From: JABHHG01 sp964419445
GTDB lineage: Bacteria > Fidelibacterota > Marinisomatia > SCGC-AAA003-L08 > D37C17
Length of the DNA stretch: 32,335 nucleotides
Direction: 5' to 3'
Assembly: GCA_964419445.1 (NCBI GenBank)
Contig: CAYQPE010000010.1
Location: forward strand, 1 to 32,335
Shown here: piece after piece, positions 24,341-32,335 of the stretch
Numbering within the stretch: position 1 is the first letter of the stretch
Layout: the number at the start of each line of letters is the position of its first letter
Position numbers and translations under genes: made by a program
The notes under the pieces: generated by a model
The model's input: only the letters and a program-made list of their open reading frames with translations
Told to the model about the DNA's origin: nothing
Databases searched by the model: none

Positions 24341-25606
24341 CTAATCCCTATTGAGACCCTTTTGACCAATATCTTTGCGGAAATACTTACCCGAAAAATT
24401 AACACTTTCTACAATGCTATAAGCATCATCTATTGCAGTACGTAAATCATTTCCAAAACCAACGGCATTTAGTACTCTACCGCCACTGGTAAGAATTTTA
24501 TCATCATCTTTTTTTGTACCTGCATGAAATACTAAACCATCATTATTTAATCCTGTAATCTCCATTCCTTTGGGATAACTCCCAGGATAGCCATCTGCAG
24601 CCAGCACTACAGTTACTGCAGTTTTAGGGGAGATTTTAATTTCAGTATTTTTTAATTGTCCATGAGTAGCATTCCATAATAATTCACATAAAGAGGATTC
24701 CAATAAAGGCATAACCACCTGCGTTTCAGGGTCACCCATTCGAACATTATATTCAATCACATATGGTTTGTTATCTACAATCATGAGCCCCACATACAAA
24801 AATCCTACATAGGGATGCCCAGCGTCTTTCATGGCTTTTAAAGTGGGTTCTATAATATCCGTTTTTGTTTTTTCAAGTATATCATTTGTTGATAGAGGCG
24901 TAGGCGAATATGCACCCATTCCACCAGTGTTTGGTCCTATATCACCATCAAAAGCACGTTTATGATCTTGAGCCGTATTGAGAATGATATAATCACTTCC
25001 ATCACAAACGGCAAAAACAGAAAGTTCCTCACCAATTAAACATTCCTCTACAGAAACATTGGTACCGGCATCACCAAAAGAATTTTCGTCAAACATGGTA
25101 ACAAGACCTTCTTCAAATTCAGCATCAGTTTGACAAACAATCACCCCTTTCCCTGCTGCTAATCCATCTGCTTTAAGCACCAATGGGAGTTCAAGTTCTA
25201 CTTTAACTCTTTCTGCCTCCTCCCTGCTTTTACATGCATAATACTTAGGTATCGGTATATTATACTTTGCCATCATATCGCGTGCAAATAATTTGCTACT
25301 TTCTAATTGTGATGCATATTTATCTGGACCAAATATAGCTAAATTTTCTTTTGAAAATGCATCAACAATACCATCTGCCAACGGGGCTTCAGGACCTACA
25401 ATAGTTAGGTGAATATCATTAGATTTTACAAAATCTATAACATCAAAATGACTATTTATATCAATACTAACATTGGTGGCAATACTCTCAGTTCCGCCAT
25501 TACCAGGTGCACAATATACTTCATTTACATTTTCATCATTACAAAGTGACCACGTAAGTGCATGTTCACGCCCCCCAGATCCAATAATTAGAATATTTTT
25601 TTTCAT
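24341..25606 (-). CDS. purD: Phosphoribosylamine-glycine ligase (GARS)
   Basis: Catalyses the second step of purine synthesis, ATP-dependent joining of glycine to phosphoribosylamine. The 421-residue length is standard. Seen: the N-terminal IIGSGGREHAL, then VGPEAPLADGI, the ATP-grasp core LVLKADGLAAGKGVIV, and the signature VRMGDPETQVV in the C-terminal half. It lies 55 bases after uvrB and 8 bases before the activator gene, same strand. No purine riboswitch was recognised in the gap upstream. Confidence 0.97.
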   Translation of the reverse strand: MKKNILIIGSGGREHALTWSLCNDENVNEVYCAPGNGGTESIATNVSIDINSHFDVIDFVKSNDIHLTIVGPEAPLADGIVDAFSKENLAIFGPDKYASQLESSKLFARDMMAKYNIPIPKYYACKSREEAERVKVELELPLVLKADGLAAGKGVIVCQTDAEFEEGLVTMFDENSFGDAGTNVSVEECLIGEELSVFAVCDGSDYIILNTAQDHKRAFDGDIGPNTGGMGAYSPTPLSTNDILEKTKTDIIEPTLKAMKDAGHPYVGFLYVGLMIVDNKPYVIEYNVRMGDPETQVVMPLLESSLCELLWNATHGQLKNTEIKISPKTAVTVVLAADGYPGSYPKGMEITGLNNDGLVFHAGTKKDDDKILTSGGRVLNAVGFGNDLRTAIDDAYSIVESVNFSGKYFRKDIGQKGLNRD

Positions 25607-25661
25607 TTAGCAATCCTTTTGAATATAAAGTTCAAATACTCGAACCTTTCTCAATAACTTA

Positions 25662-27650
25662 CTATAAGTTACTTTCTATTTTTTCTATTTCATCACGCAA
25701 AATGGCAGCTTGCTCAAATTGTAAATCTTTAGCACATCTTTGCATTTTTCGTTTTAATTGCTCTAACAGCTCTTTGGTTTCCATTCCATCAAGGGTAGAT
25801 ACATCAATATTCAACTCTTCTTTAATTTCATAACTCACTTGAGCATCAGCTACGGCTGTAGAAAGCCTTATTTCATCTACAGATTTATAAATTGTTTGAG
25901 GTGTAATGCCTTCTTTCTCATTATGGATATGTTGAATTTCTCGTCGGCGAATAGTTTCATCCATTAAATTTTGCATTGAGTCAGTAATTTTATCTCCATA
26001 TAAAATCACCCTACCATTTACATTACGTGCAGCACGCCCAGCTACCTGTAATAATGATGACCGTGAACGTAAAAACCCCTCTTTATCTGCATCAAGTACA
26101 ACAACCAAAGATACTTCAGGTAAATCCAACCCTTCACGGAGTAAGTTTATGCCCACTAACACATCAAACTCTTGCATACGAAGACCACGCAAAATACTTA
26201 CACGCTCAATGGTTTTAATATCTGAGTGCATATATTCAGCTCGAATATTGACACCTTTCAGATAATCGGTCAAATCTTCTGCCATTCTTTTGGTGAGTGT
26301 TGTAACAAGCACTCGCTCATTTTTAGCCACTACCTTTCTTACTTCACCAATCAAATGGTCAATTTGCCCCTCTGTGGGATATAATTCAATATTGGGGTCA
26401 AGTAATCCAGTAGGCCTAATCAATTGCTCAACAATTGCACCTTTAGTTTGGTTTAATTCATAATCTGCAGGTGTTGCTGACACATAAATTAATTGATTTA
26501 CCGATTTTTCAAACTCATCAAACTTCATGGGTCTATTATCCAAGGCTGATGGTAATCTAAAGCCATGTTCTACAAGATTAAGTTTTCGAGCTCTATCTCC
26601 ATTATACATTCCTCTTATTTGGGGAATTGAAACATGTGATTCATCGGCAAACATCAGAAAGTCATCTGGGAAAAAATCAATAAGTGTATTGGGACGCTCA
26701 CCGGGCATTCTACCCTCTAAATGCATAGAATAATTCTCTATTCCTGAACAATACCCCAATTCTGCCATCATCTCTAAATCATAAAAACTACGCTGTTCTA
26801 ATCGTTGTGCCTCTAATAGATTTCCATCTTTACGCAATTGAGCTAATCTCTCAACTAGTTCTTCGCGAATATCATCCATAGCACGATGTAAATTTTCACG
26901 AGAGGTTACAAAATGCTTTGCAGGATAAATCCAAAATTCATCAAAATTCTGTAAACGCTCACCCGTAAGGGGGTTAAAAGAATAAATTGCATCCACCTCA
27001 TCACCAAAAAGTTCAATTCGTAATGCAAATTCGTCATATTTGGGGAATATCTCAATCACATCTCCCCGAACCCGAAATGTACCTGGCTCTAAAACCAAAT
27101 CATTACGATTGTAGTGAATATTTACTAAATCATGAAGGAATTGCTTTTGGTTCAACACCTGCGATTTAAATATCTGCACCAACATATCCCGATAGGCATC
27201 TGGCGAACCAATACCATATATACAGCTCACGGAAGAAATTATAATCACATCTTTTCGGCCAATGAGAGAAGTGGTGGCTTTGAGTCGTAGTCGATCTATC
27301 TCCTCGTCCATAGATAAATCTTTTTCTATATACGTATCAGATACTGGGAGATAGGCCTCGGGCTGGTAATAATCATAATATGAAATAAAAAACTCCACCG
27401 CATTATTGGGGAATAACGATTTAAACTCACCATAAAGTTGTGCTGCTAAGGTTTTATTATGGCTAAGGATGAGGGTGGGCTTTTGTACTTTCTCAATTAT
27501 ATTGGCCATGGTAAACGTTTTACCTGAACCTGTTATGCCAAGAAGCACTTGATCTCGTTCACCACGTAATACACCTGCTGCCAAGGCATCAATAGCCTTT
27601 GGTTGATCTCCCATAGGAGAAAACGGTGATTGCAATTTAAACTCTGCCAT
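25662..27650 (-). CDS. uvrB: UvrABC system protein B
   Basis: UvrB is the damage-verifying helicase-like subunit of nucleotide excision repair. The 662-residue protein has Walker A GITGSGKT (38-45), the beta-hairpin YYDYYQPEAY (91-100), the Walker B box ADESH, the helicase motif REGLDLPEVSLV, and a C-terminal UVR domain (about 625-660, QLKRKMQRCAKDLQFEQAA) that binds UvrC. It is complete. uvrC lies 2 kb away on the same strand; uvrA is not in the window. It is divergent from msrA. Confidence 0.98.
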   Translation of the reverse strand: MAEFKLQSPFSPMGDQPKAIDALAAGVLRGERDQVLLGITGSGKTFTMANIIEKVQKPTLILSHNKTLAAQLYGEFKSLFPNNAVEFFISYYDYYQPEAYLPVSDTYIEKDLSMDEEIDRLRLKATTSLIGRKDVIIISSVSCIYGIGSPDAYRDMLVQIFKSQVLNQKQFLHDLVNIHYNRNDLVLEPGTFRVRGDVIEIFPKYDEFALRIELFGDEVDAIYSFNPLTGERLQNFDEFWIYPAKHFVTSRENLHRAMDDIREELVERLAQLRKDGNLLEAQRLEQRSFYDLEMMAELGYCSGIENYSMHLEGRMPGERPNTLIDFFPDDFLMFADESHVSIPQIRGMYNGDRARKLNLVEHGFRLPSALDNRPMKFDEFEKSVNQLIYVSATPADYELNQTKGAIVEQLIRPTGLLDPNIELYPTEGQIDHLIGEVRKVVAKNERVLVTTLTKRMAEDLTDYLKGVNIRAEYMHSDIKTIERVSILRGLRMQEFDVLVGINLLREGLDLPEVSLVVVLDADKEGFLRSRSSLLQVAGRAARNVNGRVILYGDKITDSMQNLMDETIRRREIQHIHNEKEGITPQTIYKSVDEIRLSTAVADAQVSYEIKEELNIDVSTLDGMETKELLEQLKRKMQRCAKDLQFEQAAILRDEIEKIESNL

Positions 27651-27775
27651 AATGACCTATAATTTACACATTCTCCTTAATCTAATAAAATGACAATTGT
27701 GCATTATTTTTAGATGATTATTGTTTAGATTGAAGAAAAGATGTAAAATCAATATATCATTTGAAAGGTTTTTTT

Positions 27776-28306
27776 ATGGAAGTTGCCACATTTGGTGCAG
27801 GATGCTTTTGGTGTGTTGAGGCTATATTTCAATCTATCACAGGCGTGATATCAATCGAACCTGGCTATGCTGGAGGTGAAGTTGAAAATCCTACATATGA
27901 AGATGTGTGCTCTGGTAATACTGGACATGCTGAAGTCTGCAGAATTAAATTTGATGATTCCAAAGTTAGCTTTGAAGACTTACTGAATATATTTTGGACT
28001 ACCCATGACCCCACCACATTAAATCGGCAAGGAAACGATGTTGGTACTCAGTATCGGTCCGTAATATTTTACCATTCGCAGGAGCAAAAAATAATTGCTG
28101 AAACATCATTATCAAATGCTGAAAACGCTTTGGGTCTAGAGAACCCCATCGTGACAGAAATATCTCCCATTTCTAACTATTACACCGCTGAGAATTATCA
28201 CCATAATTATTTTAAAAATAATCCTAATGCTCCCTATTGTCAATTGGTGATTAGACCTAAAGTGGAAAAATTTATGAAAAATAAAACATTAATTGAAAAT
28301 GGATAG
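27776..28306 (+). CDS. msrA: Peptide-methionine (S)-S-oxide reductase MsrA
   Basis: Reduces methionine-S-sulfoxide in oxidised proteins. At 176 residues, it has the catalytic motif GAGCFWCVEAIF with Cys10 near the N-terminus, GYAGGEVENPTYEDVCSGNTGHAE and the substrate region DPTTLNRQGNDVGTQYRS. A second conserved stretch, AENYHHNYF, and NPNAPYCQLVI follow. I used ATG at 27776, 5 codons after an in-frame TTG, because it is the family start, with AAAGG at 27764-27768 just upstream. It overlaps the next gene by 8 bases, so the two are probably coexpressed. Confidence 0.95.
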   Translation: MEVATFGAGCFWCVEAIFQSITGVISIEPGYAGGEVENPTYEDVCSGNTGHAEVCRIKFDDSKVSFEDLLNIFWTTHDPTTLNRQGNDVGTQYRSVIFYHSQEQKIIAETSLSNAENALGLENPIVTEISPISNYYTAENYHHNYFKNNPNAPYCQLVIRPKVEKFMKNKTLIENG

Positions 28307-29696
28307 CAAATGGGATGTCATTATAGTAGGTTCAGGCTTTGGTGGTTCTGTATCAGCATTAAGATTGGCTGAAAAAGGATACAAAGTTTTAGTTATAGAA
28401 AAAGGGAAGCAGTATAATTCTGAAGACTTTCCAAAGACTAATTGGAATTTACGTAAATATTTCTGGATGCCTAAATTATTCATGTATGGTATCCAATGCT
28501 TAACATTGCTCAAAGATGTCTTTATTCTCCATGGCGCAGGTGTTGGTGGTGGCAGTTTAGTGTATGCAAATACATTATTAATTCCGCCTGATGAGGCATT
28601 TACTAGCGGCAATTGGCCAGACAAACAGTGGAAAATCAAACTTTTACCTTTTTATGAAAAAGCCAAAAAAATGTTGGGTGCTGTCCCTGCTAAATATCTA
28701 GGCGAAACGGATAATCTCCTTCATGAATGCGCACATAAAATGGGAAAAGAAGATAGCTTCCATACAGTTGATGTAGGTGTNNNNNNNNNNNNNNNNNNNN
28801 NNNNNNNNNNNNNNNNNNNNNNNNNNNNNNNNNNNNNNNNNNNNNNNNNNNNNNNNNNNNNNNNNNNNNNNNNNNNNNNNAGCAATAAAGTTGTATTATC
28901 AGGTGGCGTTTTAGGAACAGTTAAACTTTTATTAAAGTGTAAAAACAACCAAAGTTTACCTAAACTAACAAATCAATTAGGCAATTTTGTACGCACTAAT
29001 TCAGAAGCGATTATCGGAGTAAAATTAAAAGATACTCCAAAAGAGGATTTTAATAAAGGTATTGCAATATCAGCAGGATTTTACCCAGATAATTTTACGC
29101 ATATTGAAACGGTAAGATATGGAAAAAATCAATCAGCTTTGGCATTGTTAACTACTTTTTTACCAAATAGGTCACTACCACTCCCTTTATTTTTTCAATG
29201 GTTTCTTGCTGTTCTACGCCGTCCATTGGAATTTATTATGAACTTCTTCCCAATTAATTGGGCTAAGAAAACAGTAATATTATTGGTGATGCAACCCATT
29301 AGCAACTATCTGCGTCTTGAGTATAAATCTCGATGGTGGCGATTGGGTAGAAAGTCTATGAATAGTCAATCAAATACGGGTGAAAAAATTCCAGCTCATA
29401 TTCCAATTGGTGAAGAAACTGCAAAGCTAATTTCAGATAAAAAGAATGGTACTATTCTTACCAGTTATATGGATGCAATATTTGGAATTCCAACAACTGC
29501 GCATATATTAGGTGGAGCTTGCCTATCAAAGAGTGAAAATGAGGGTGTGATAAATGAAAACTTTGAAGTATACAATTATCCTGGGATGTACGTTATTGAT
29601 GGCTCCTCAATTCCTTCTAATTTAGGGGTAAACCCTAGTTTAACTATTACGGCTATGGCAGAATATGCTATGAGCAAGTTTCCAGATAAAACGTAA
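28299..29696 (+). CDS. GMC-family FAD oxidoreductase, cholesterol-oxidase-like, with assembly gap
   Basis: An FAD-dependent GMC oxidoreductase. Seen: the dinucleotide-binding motif VIIVGSGFGGSVSALRLAEKG near the N-terminus, the FAD loop HGAGVGGGSLVYAN, then, after the gap, VVLSGGVLGTVKLL and the C-terminal signature IDGSSIPSNLGVNPSLTITAMA. Within the family it looks closest to bacterial cholesterol-oxidase-like enzymes. Substrate unknown. I used ATG at 28299, overlapping msrA by 8 bases. A 100-base run of N (28781-28880) sits in the middle. The frame is open on both sides, but the missing piece is probably longer than 100 bases, so the true protein would exceed 465 residues. Confidence 0.8.
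   Translation: MDSKWDVIIVGSGFGGSVSALRLAEKGYKVLVIEKGKQYNSEDFPKTNWNLRKYFWMPKLFMYGIQCLTLLKDVFILHGAGVGGGSLVYANTLLIPPDEAFTSGNWPDKQWKIKLLPFYEKAKKMLGAVPAKYLGETDNLLHECAHKMGKEDSFHTVDVGXXXXXXXXXXXXXXXXXXXXXXXXXXXXXXXXXXSNKVVLSGGVLGTVKLLLKCKNNQSLPKLTNQLGNFVRTNSEAIIGVKLKDTPKEDFNKGIAISAGFYPDNFTHIETVRYGKNQSALALLTTFLPNRSLPLPLFFQWFLAVLRRPLEFIMNFFPINWAKKTVILLVMQPISNYLRLEYKSRWWRLGRKSMNSQSNTGEKIPAHIPIGEETAKLISDKKNGTILTSYMDAIFGIPTTAHILGGACLSKSENEGVINENFEVYNYPGMYVIDGSSIPSNLGVNPSLTITAMAEYAMSKFPDKT
28781..28880. other. Scaffold gap (100 N)
   Basis: Exactly 100 N, the conventional placeholder for a gap of unknown size, inside the GMC oxidoreductase. Bases on both sides are coding in the same frame of the same protein. 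Confidence 0.99.
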
Positions 29697-29710
29697 TTTA
29701 TATTCTTTAC

Positions 29711-31537
29711 TCACCCTTTATGGGCTTTTTTCACAATTGCTAATGCTAGCTTTTCTGAAAATCCGCATTTTGTTTTAATTTCTTCCACAGTTGCTGATTT
29801 AATATCCTCTAAAGATTCAAAATTATCCCACAAGGTTTGAACCCGTTTTTTGCCCATACCGGGAATATCCTCAAAAATTGAGAGCGTCATTTTTTTATCC
29901 CGTTTGTTGCGGTGAAAAGTTATTGCAAATCGGTGGACTTCATCTCGAATTTGACGTAATAGGTGTAAACCTGGAGAAGATTTAGAAATGTTTTGTGGCT
30001 CGGAAATTCCAGGCTTAAACACCTCCTCTAATTTTTTGGCCAATCCAATAACAGGAACATAACCTAAGCCTAATACATCTAATGCTGATTTTGCTGCTGA
30101 GAGCTGACCTTTTCCACCATCTATTAAAATTAAATCAGGAAGTGGTTTTTGCTCATCTAACACCCGTTTATATCGTCGATGTACCACTTCATGCATAGAG
30201 GCAAAATCGTCTATACCCTCCACCGTTTTAATATTAAATTTTCTATATTCTGATTTCCGAGGTTTTCCATCAACAAAACACACCATTCCAGCCACAGGAT
30301 GAGCCCCCTGAATATTAGAATTATCAAAAGCTTCAATTCGGCGAGGGGGTACACTTAAGCCTAAATCTTCTTGTAATTGTGCCACCATTTTAGGGATATG
30401 CTCTTTTCGTTTAATTTTCTTAAACCTCACACTGGCTACATGCAATTCTGCATTTTTGGTACAGGTGTCCACTAACTTTTTCTTTTCTCCACGCTCTGGA
30501 ACCAACACATTTACTTTTCGTCCACTTTCCCCAGAAAGCCAACGTTCTACATCATTCTTCTCCGTTAATGGGGTATCCAGTAATACTTCTTTAGGGAATT
30601 CAGCCGTTGAGCTATAATACTGAGTAAAAAACTGATGCATTATAGACTGTCTATCCTCAGCATCTGCCACTTTGAGGTGAAACTTTTCTCGCCCAATTAA
30701 ATGTCCATTTCGGATTCGCATCAACACCCCTACCCCATAGGTTTGCTCTGCTGAAATGGCCAATATATCTCTATCCATAAAATCTTGTGAAATCAACTTT
30801 TGTCGTTGGGTAAAATTCATAATTGCTTGATACTGATCTCTAAACCGTGCCGCATCTTCAAAATCCAATGCAGAACTAGCCTCTTCCATTTTCTCCTTTA
30901 AATCCGCCTTAATTTTCGAATTTCGCCCTTTCAAAAATTGCTTGATATGATAAATCATCTTACCATAATGATCCTCACTCACCAAACCCTCACAAGGTCC
31001 TTCACATCGTTTAATGTGATAATCTAAACACACTTGCACTTTTTTAGCGGCAATGGAGTCTGCATCAATATAATAACTGCATGTACGCAATGGAAAAATT
31101 TTATGAAGTGTACGCAAAAGCTCCCGTAAATACCCTGCATCAGTATAAGGTCCAAAATATGTATGCTTGTCTTTGGTGAGTTGCTTTGAGCGAATAATCT
31201 CCACTTTGGGAAATGGCTCATTAGTAATTTTGATATAGGGAAAGGTTTTATCATCTTTGAGGAGTACATTATAACGGGGTCGATGCTCCTTTATCATATT
31301 GGCTTCAGTGAGAAGGGCATCCACTTCATCACGCACCACAAGCCAATCAACATGGTGGATATGCTTTACCATCACCTGCGTTTTATCATCAAGATGTTTA
31401 CTTTTTTGAAAATACGACCGTACCCTGTTTCGTAATATCTTGGCTTTACCAATGTATATAATTTCATCTTTATTATTTTTGAAAAAATATACCCCCGGCG
31501 ATGTGGGGATTTGCGATAAAACTGCAGTCTCAACCAT
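29711..31537 (-). CDS. uvrC: UvrABC system protein C
   Basis: UvrC makes the dual incisions in nucleotide excision repair. From my start it has 608 residues, the usual size. Order: GIY-YIG nuclease domain (PGVYFFKNNKDEIIYIGKAK, about 14-33), Cys-rich segment, UVR domain (SSALDFEDAARFRDQYQAI) that pairs with UvrB, RNase H-like nuclease domain with EAFDNSNIQG and LILIDGGKGQLSAA, and C-terminal helix-hairpin-helix (DIPGMGKKRVQTLW). The frame stays open to 31696, but the additional 53 residues are hydrophobic and repeat-encoded, so ATG at 31537 (MVETAVLSQIPTSPGVY) is preferred. It converges on the GMC gene, with 14 bases between stops. Confidence 0.96.
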   Translation of the reverse strand: MVETAVLSQIPTSPGVYFFKNNKDEIIYIGKAKILRNRVRSYFQKSKHLDDKTQVMVKHIHHVDWLVVRDEVDALLTEANMIKEHRPRYNVLLKDDKTFPYIKITNEPFPKVEIIRSKQLTKDKHTYFGPYTDAGYLRELLRTLHKIFPLRTCSYYIDADSIAAKKVQVCLDYHIKRCEGPCEGLVSEDHYGKMIYHIKQFLKGRNSKIKADLKEKMEEASSALDFEDAARFRDQYQAIMNFTQRQKLISQDFMDRDILAISAEQTYGVGVLMRIRNGHLIGREKFHLKVADAEDRQSIMHQFFTQYYSSTAEFPKEVLLDTPLTEKNDVERWLSGESGRKVNVLVPERGEKKKLVDTCTKNAELHVASVRFKKIKRKEHIPKMVAQLQEDLGLSVPPRRIEAFDNSNIQGAHPVAGMVCFVDGKPRKSEYRKFNIKTVEGIDDFASMHEVVHRRYKRVLDEQKPLPDLILIDGGKGQLSAAKSALDVLGLGYVPVIGLAKKLEEVFKPGISEPQNISKSSPGLHLLRQIRDEVHRFAITFHRNKRDKKMTLSIFEDIPGMGKKRVQTLWDNFESLEDIKSATVEEIKTKCGFSEKLALAIVKKAHKG

Positions 31538-31557
31538 GGGAGAATTTACGGGTGTGG

Positions 31558-31599
31558 ATGATGAATTATGAATGATGAATAATGAATAATAAATGATGA
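31558..31599. repeat. Six tandem heptamers upstream of uvrC
   Basis: Six consecutive 7-base units follow the pattern ATNATGA on the plus strand: ATGATGA, ATTATGA, ATGATGA, ATAATGA, ATAATAA, ATGATGA. They also read as three 14-base units. The array begins 20 bases upstream of the uvrC ATG at 31537. It belongs to the otherwise gene-free 347-base stretch 31538-31884, which also holds a hairpin at 31795-31816 and AT-rich sequence in which I see nothing else. Confidence 0.8.
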
Positions 31600-31794
31600 A
31601 ATGAAAAAAGTGTAAATGCCAGGAATTAGGAGATAGAATTTTATATAATTTTACAGATTTTAAAAAAATTTCTATAAAAATATTTCTCTTCGACAAAAAA
31701 CACTTTTAAAAATTATTTTGTCATATTTTAGCACCTTTTTGCATATATACAGTAAAGGGGCGTTTAGGGCTTCTTTATGGGACATCAAGAGTTG

Positions 31795-31816
31795 GTGTGT
31801 CTCTTTTGAGGCACAC
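31795..31816 (+). promoter_or_regulatory. 9-bp hairpin in the leader region of the secreted-protein gene
   Basis: GTGTGTCTC (31795-31803) pairs with GAGGCACAC (31808-31816) around a TTTT loop, with one G-U pair favouring RNA from the plus strand. TGGCTTTT follows, a weak terminator-like tail. It lies 68 bases before the ATG at 31885. It could be a leader element, a leaky terminator or a transcript-stabilising hairpin. Confidence 0.4.
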
Positions 31817-31884
31817 TGGCTTTTGCACATCACTTATTAATTAAAAAAAATGTCGTATATTTAGGTATCAAATAGGAGTGTGTT

Positions 31885-32335
31885 ATGAAAAAGTTCTTTT
31901 TATTATGCTGTGTATTATCAATGATGGTTGGTCAAACCAAATGGGAGACGAGGGTTTATGAATCTAATATTAATATTTATGAAGGTATAGACTTATTTGA
32001 TGTTACAGGTATTAATTTCGAATATGCTCAAATTACAATACTTGATTTGACTTTTAATCTTATAAACCAAAGTTCAAATAGTTATTGTTGGATGGTTTAT
32101 CAGGCAAGTAATGGTTTTGCAGGGATTGACTATTGGGAAGTTAAAATTAATGAAGGTGGTGAATTTGTCTTTAAAGATGGTTCCACAACATTTCCTTATT
32201 TAGATATACACAACTATTCTTTTTACATGGAAGACCCTGATTGCGAGATTAATGATGATTTATATATGACTTTTTTGGTTACAGCCCCATTCCCCCAAGA
32301 AGACACAGGCTACATCGAAGATGGCTTTGATTATT
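31885..32335 (+). CDS. Secreted protein, unknown (3' end cut by window)
   Basis: Translated by hand from ATG at 31885, with AGGAG (31874-31878) upstream. 150 codons run to the window edge without a stop. It has a signal peptide (MKKFFLLCCVLSMMVGQ, cleavage probably after VGQ or just before). The mature part is acidic and rich in aromatic residues and beta-strand-like segments (ITILDLTFNLINQSSNSYCW). It resembles extracellular or surface proteins in general; I do not recognise a family. The two leading cysteines (8, 9) are inside the signal core and do not form a lipobox. FCB genomes often have C-terminal sorting domains on such proteins, but that region lies outside the window. Confidence 0.7.
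   Translation, partial: MKKFFLLCCVLSMMVGQTKWETRVYESNINIYEGIDLFDVTGINFEYAQITILDLTFNLINQSSNSYCWMVYQASNGFAGIDYWEVKINEGGEFVFKDGSTTFPYLDIHNYSFYMEDPDCEINDDLYMTFLVTAPFPQEDTGYIEDGFDY

Noticed and set aside
29697..29730. Terminator between the GMC gene and uvrC
   Set aside because: CCC...GGG followed by a T run is visible, but the stem has only 3 pairs.
31538..31696. 53-residue N-terminal extension of uvrC as a membrane anchor
   Set aside because: It is encoded largely by simple repeats and AT-rich DNA, and UvrC normally begins just before the GIY-YIG domain.
1..32335. CRISPR arrays, tRNA or rRNA genes, insertion sequences, phage genes
   Set aside because: I saw no regularly spaced repeats, cloverleaf-like segments, transposase or integrase motifs, or phage structural genes.

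Overview
The window looks like part of the core chromosome of an AT-rich Gram-negative bacterium of the Fibrobacteres-Chlorobi-Bacteroidetes (FCB) superphylum. Marine Marinimicrobia (SAR406) is my best guess, from general appearance rather than any search. LptF/LptG- and LptE-type genes imply an outer membrane with lipopolysaccharide. A sigma-54 activator overlapping an lptE-like gene is, to my recollection, an FCB arrangement. A run of 100 N inside one gene shows that this is a draft assembly, probably metagenomic or single-cell. I see no tRNA, rRNA, CRISPR array, insertion sequence or integrase.

Layout, left to right. 1-3880 (minus): DUF512 radical SAM protein, der, and a secreted metalloprotease cut by the window edge. 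3957-4361 (plus): a TerB-like protein facing a terminator shared with the next operon. 4410-7986 (minus): rplM-rpsI-rpsB-tsf-pyrH-frr. 8090-10863 (minus): pyrR-pyrB-pyrC, preceded by a structured leader. 11030-12303 (plus): an LptF/LptG-type permease and a 49-residue secreted Cys-rich peptide. 12308-15677 (minus): a very AT-rich group with a CBS-domain protein, a small membrane-anchored protein, a lipoprotein alpha/beta hydrolase that seems to start at ATT, and a polytopic membrane protein of unknown function. 15745-22540 (minus): asnS, nadE, a NYN-domain protein, a tiny ORF, comEC and purU. 22550-27650 (minus): uvrB, purD, the sigma-54 activator and the lptE-like gene. 27776-29696 (plus): msrA and a GMC oxidoreductase holding the gap. 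29711-31537 (minus): uvrC. 31885-32335 (plus): a secreted protein cut by the window end.

Most genes are housekeeping: ribosome assembly and recycling (der, rplM, rpsI, rpsB, tsf, frr), UMP synthesis and phosphorylation (pyrR, pyrB, pyrC, pyrH), purine and one-carbon metabolism (purD, purU), NAD synthesis, asparaginyl-tRNA charging, nucleotide excision repair (uvrB, uvrC) and oxidised-protein repair (msrA). Genes are packed with short gaps or overlaps, so minus-strand transcription is largely polycistronic.

The least explained parts are the 12.1-15.2 kb group (secreted peptide, unknown membrane protein, ATT-start lipoprotein), the pyrR leader, the 28-codon ORF between the NYN gene and comEC, the heptamer repeat before uvrC, and the acidic loop in the LptE-like protein. 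I found no convincing complete novel defence or mobile system. The 12-15 kb group is the best candidate for something undescribed.
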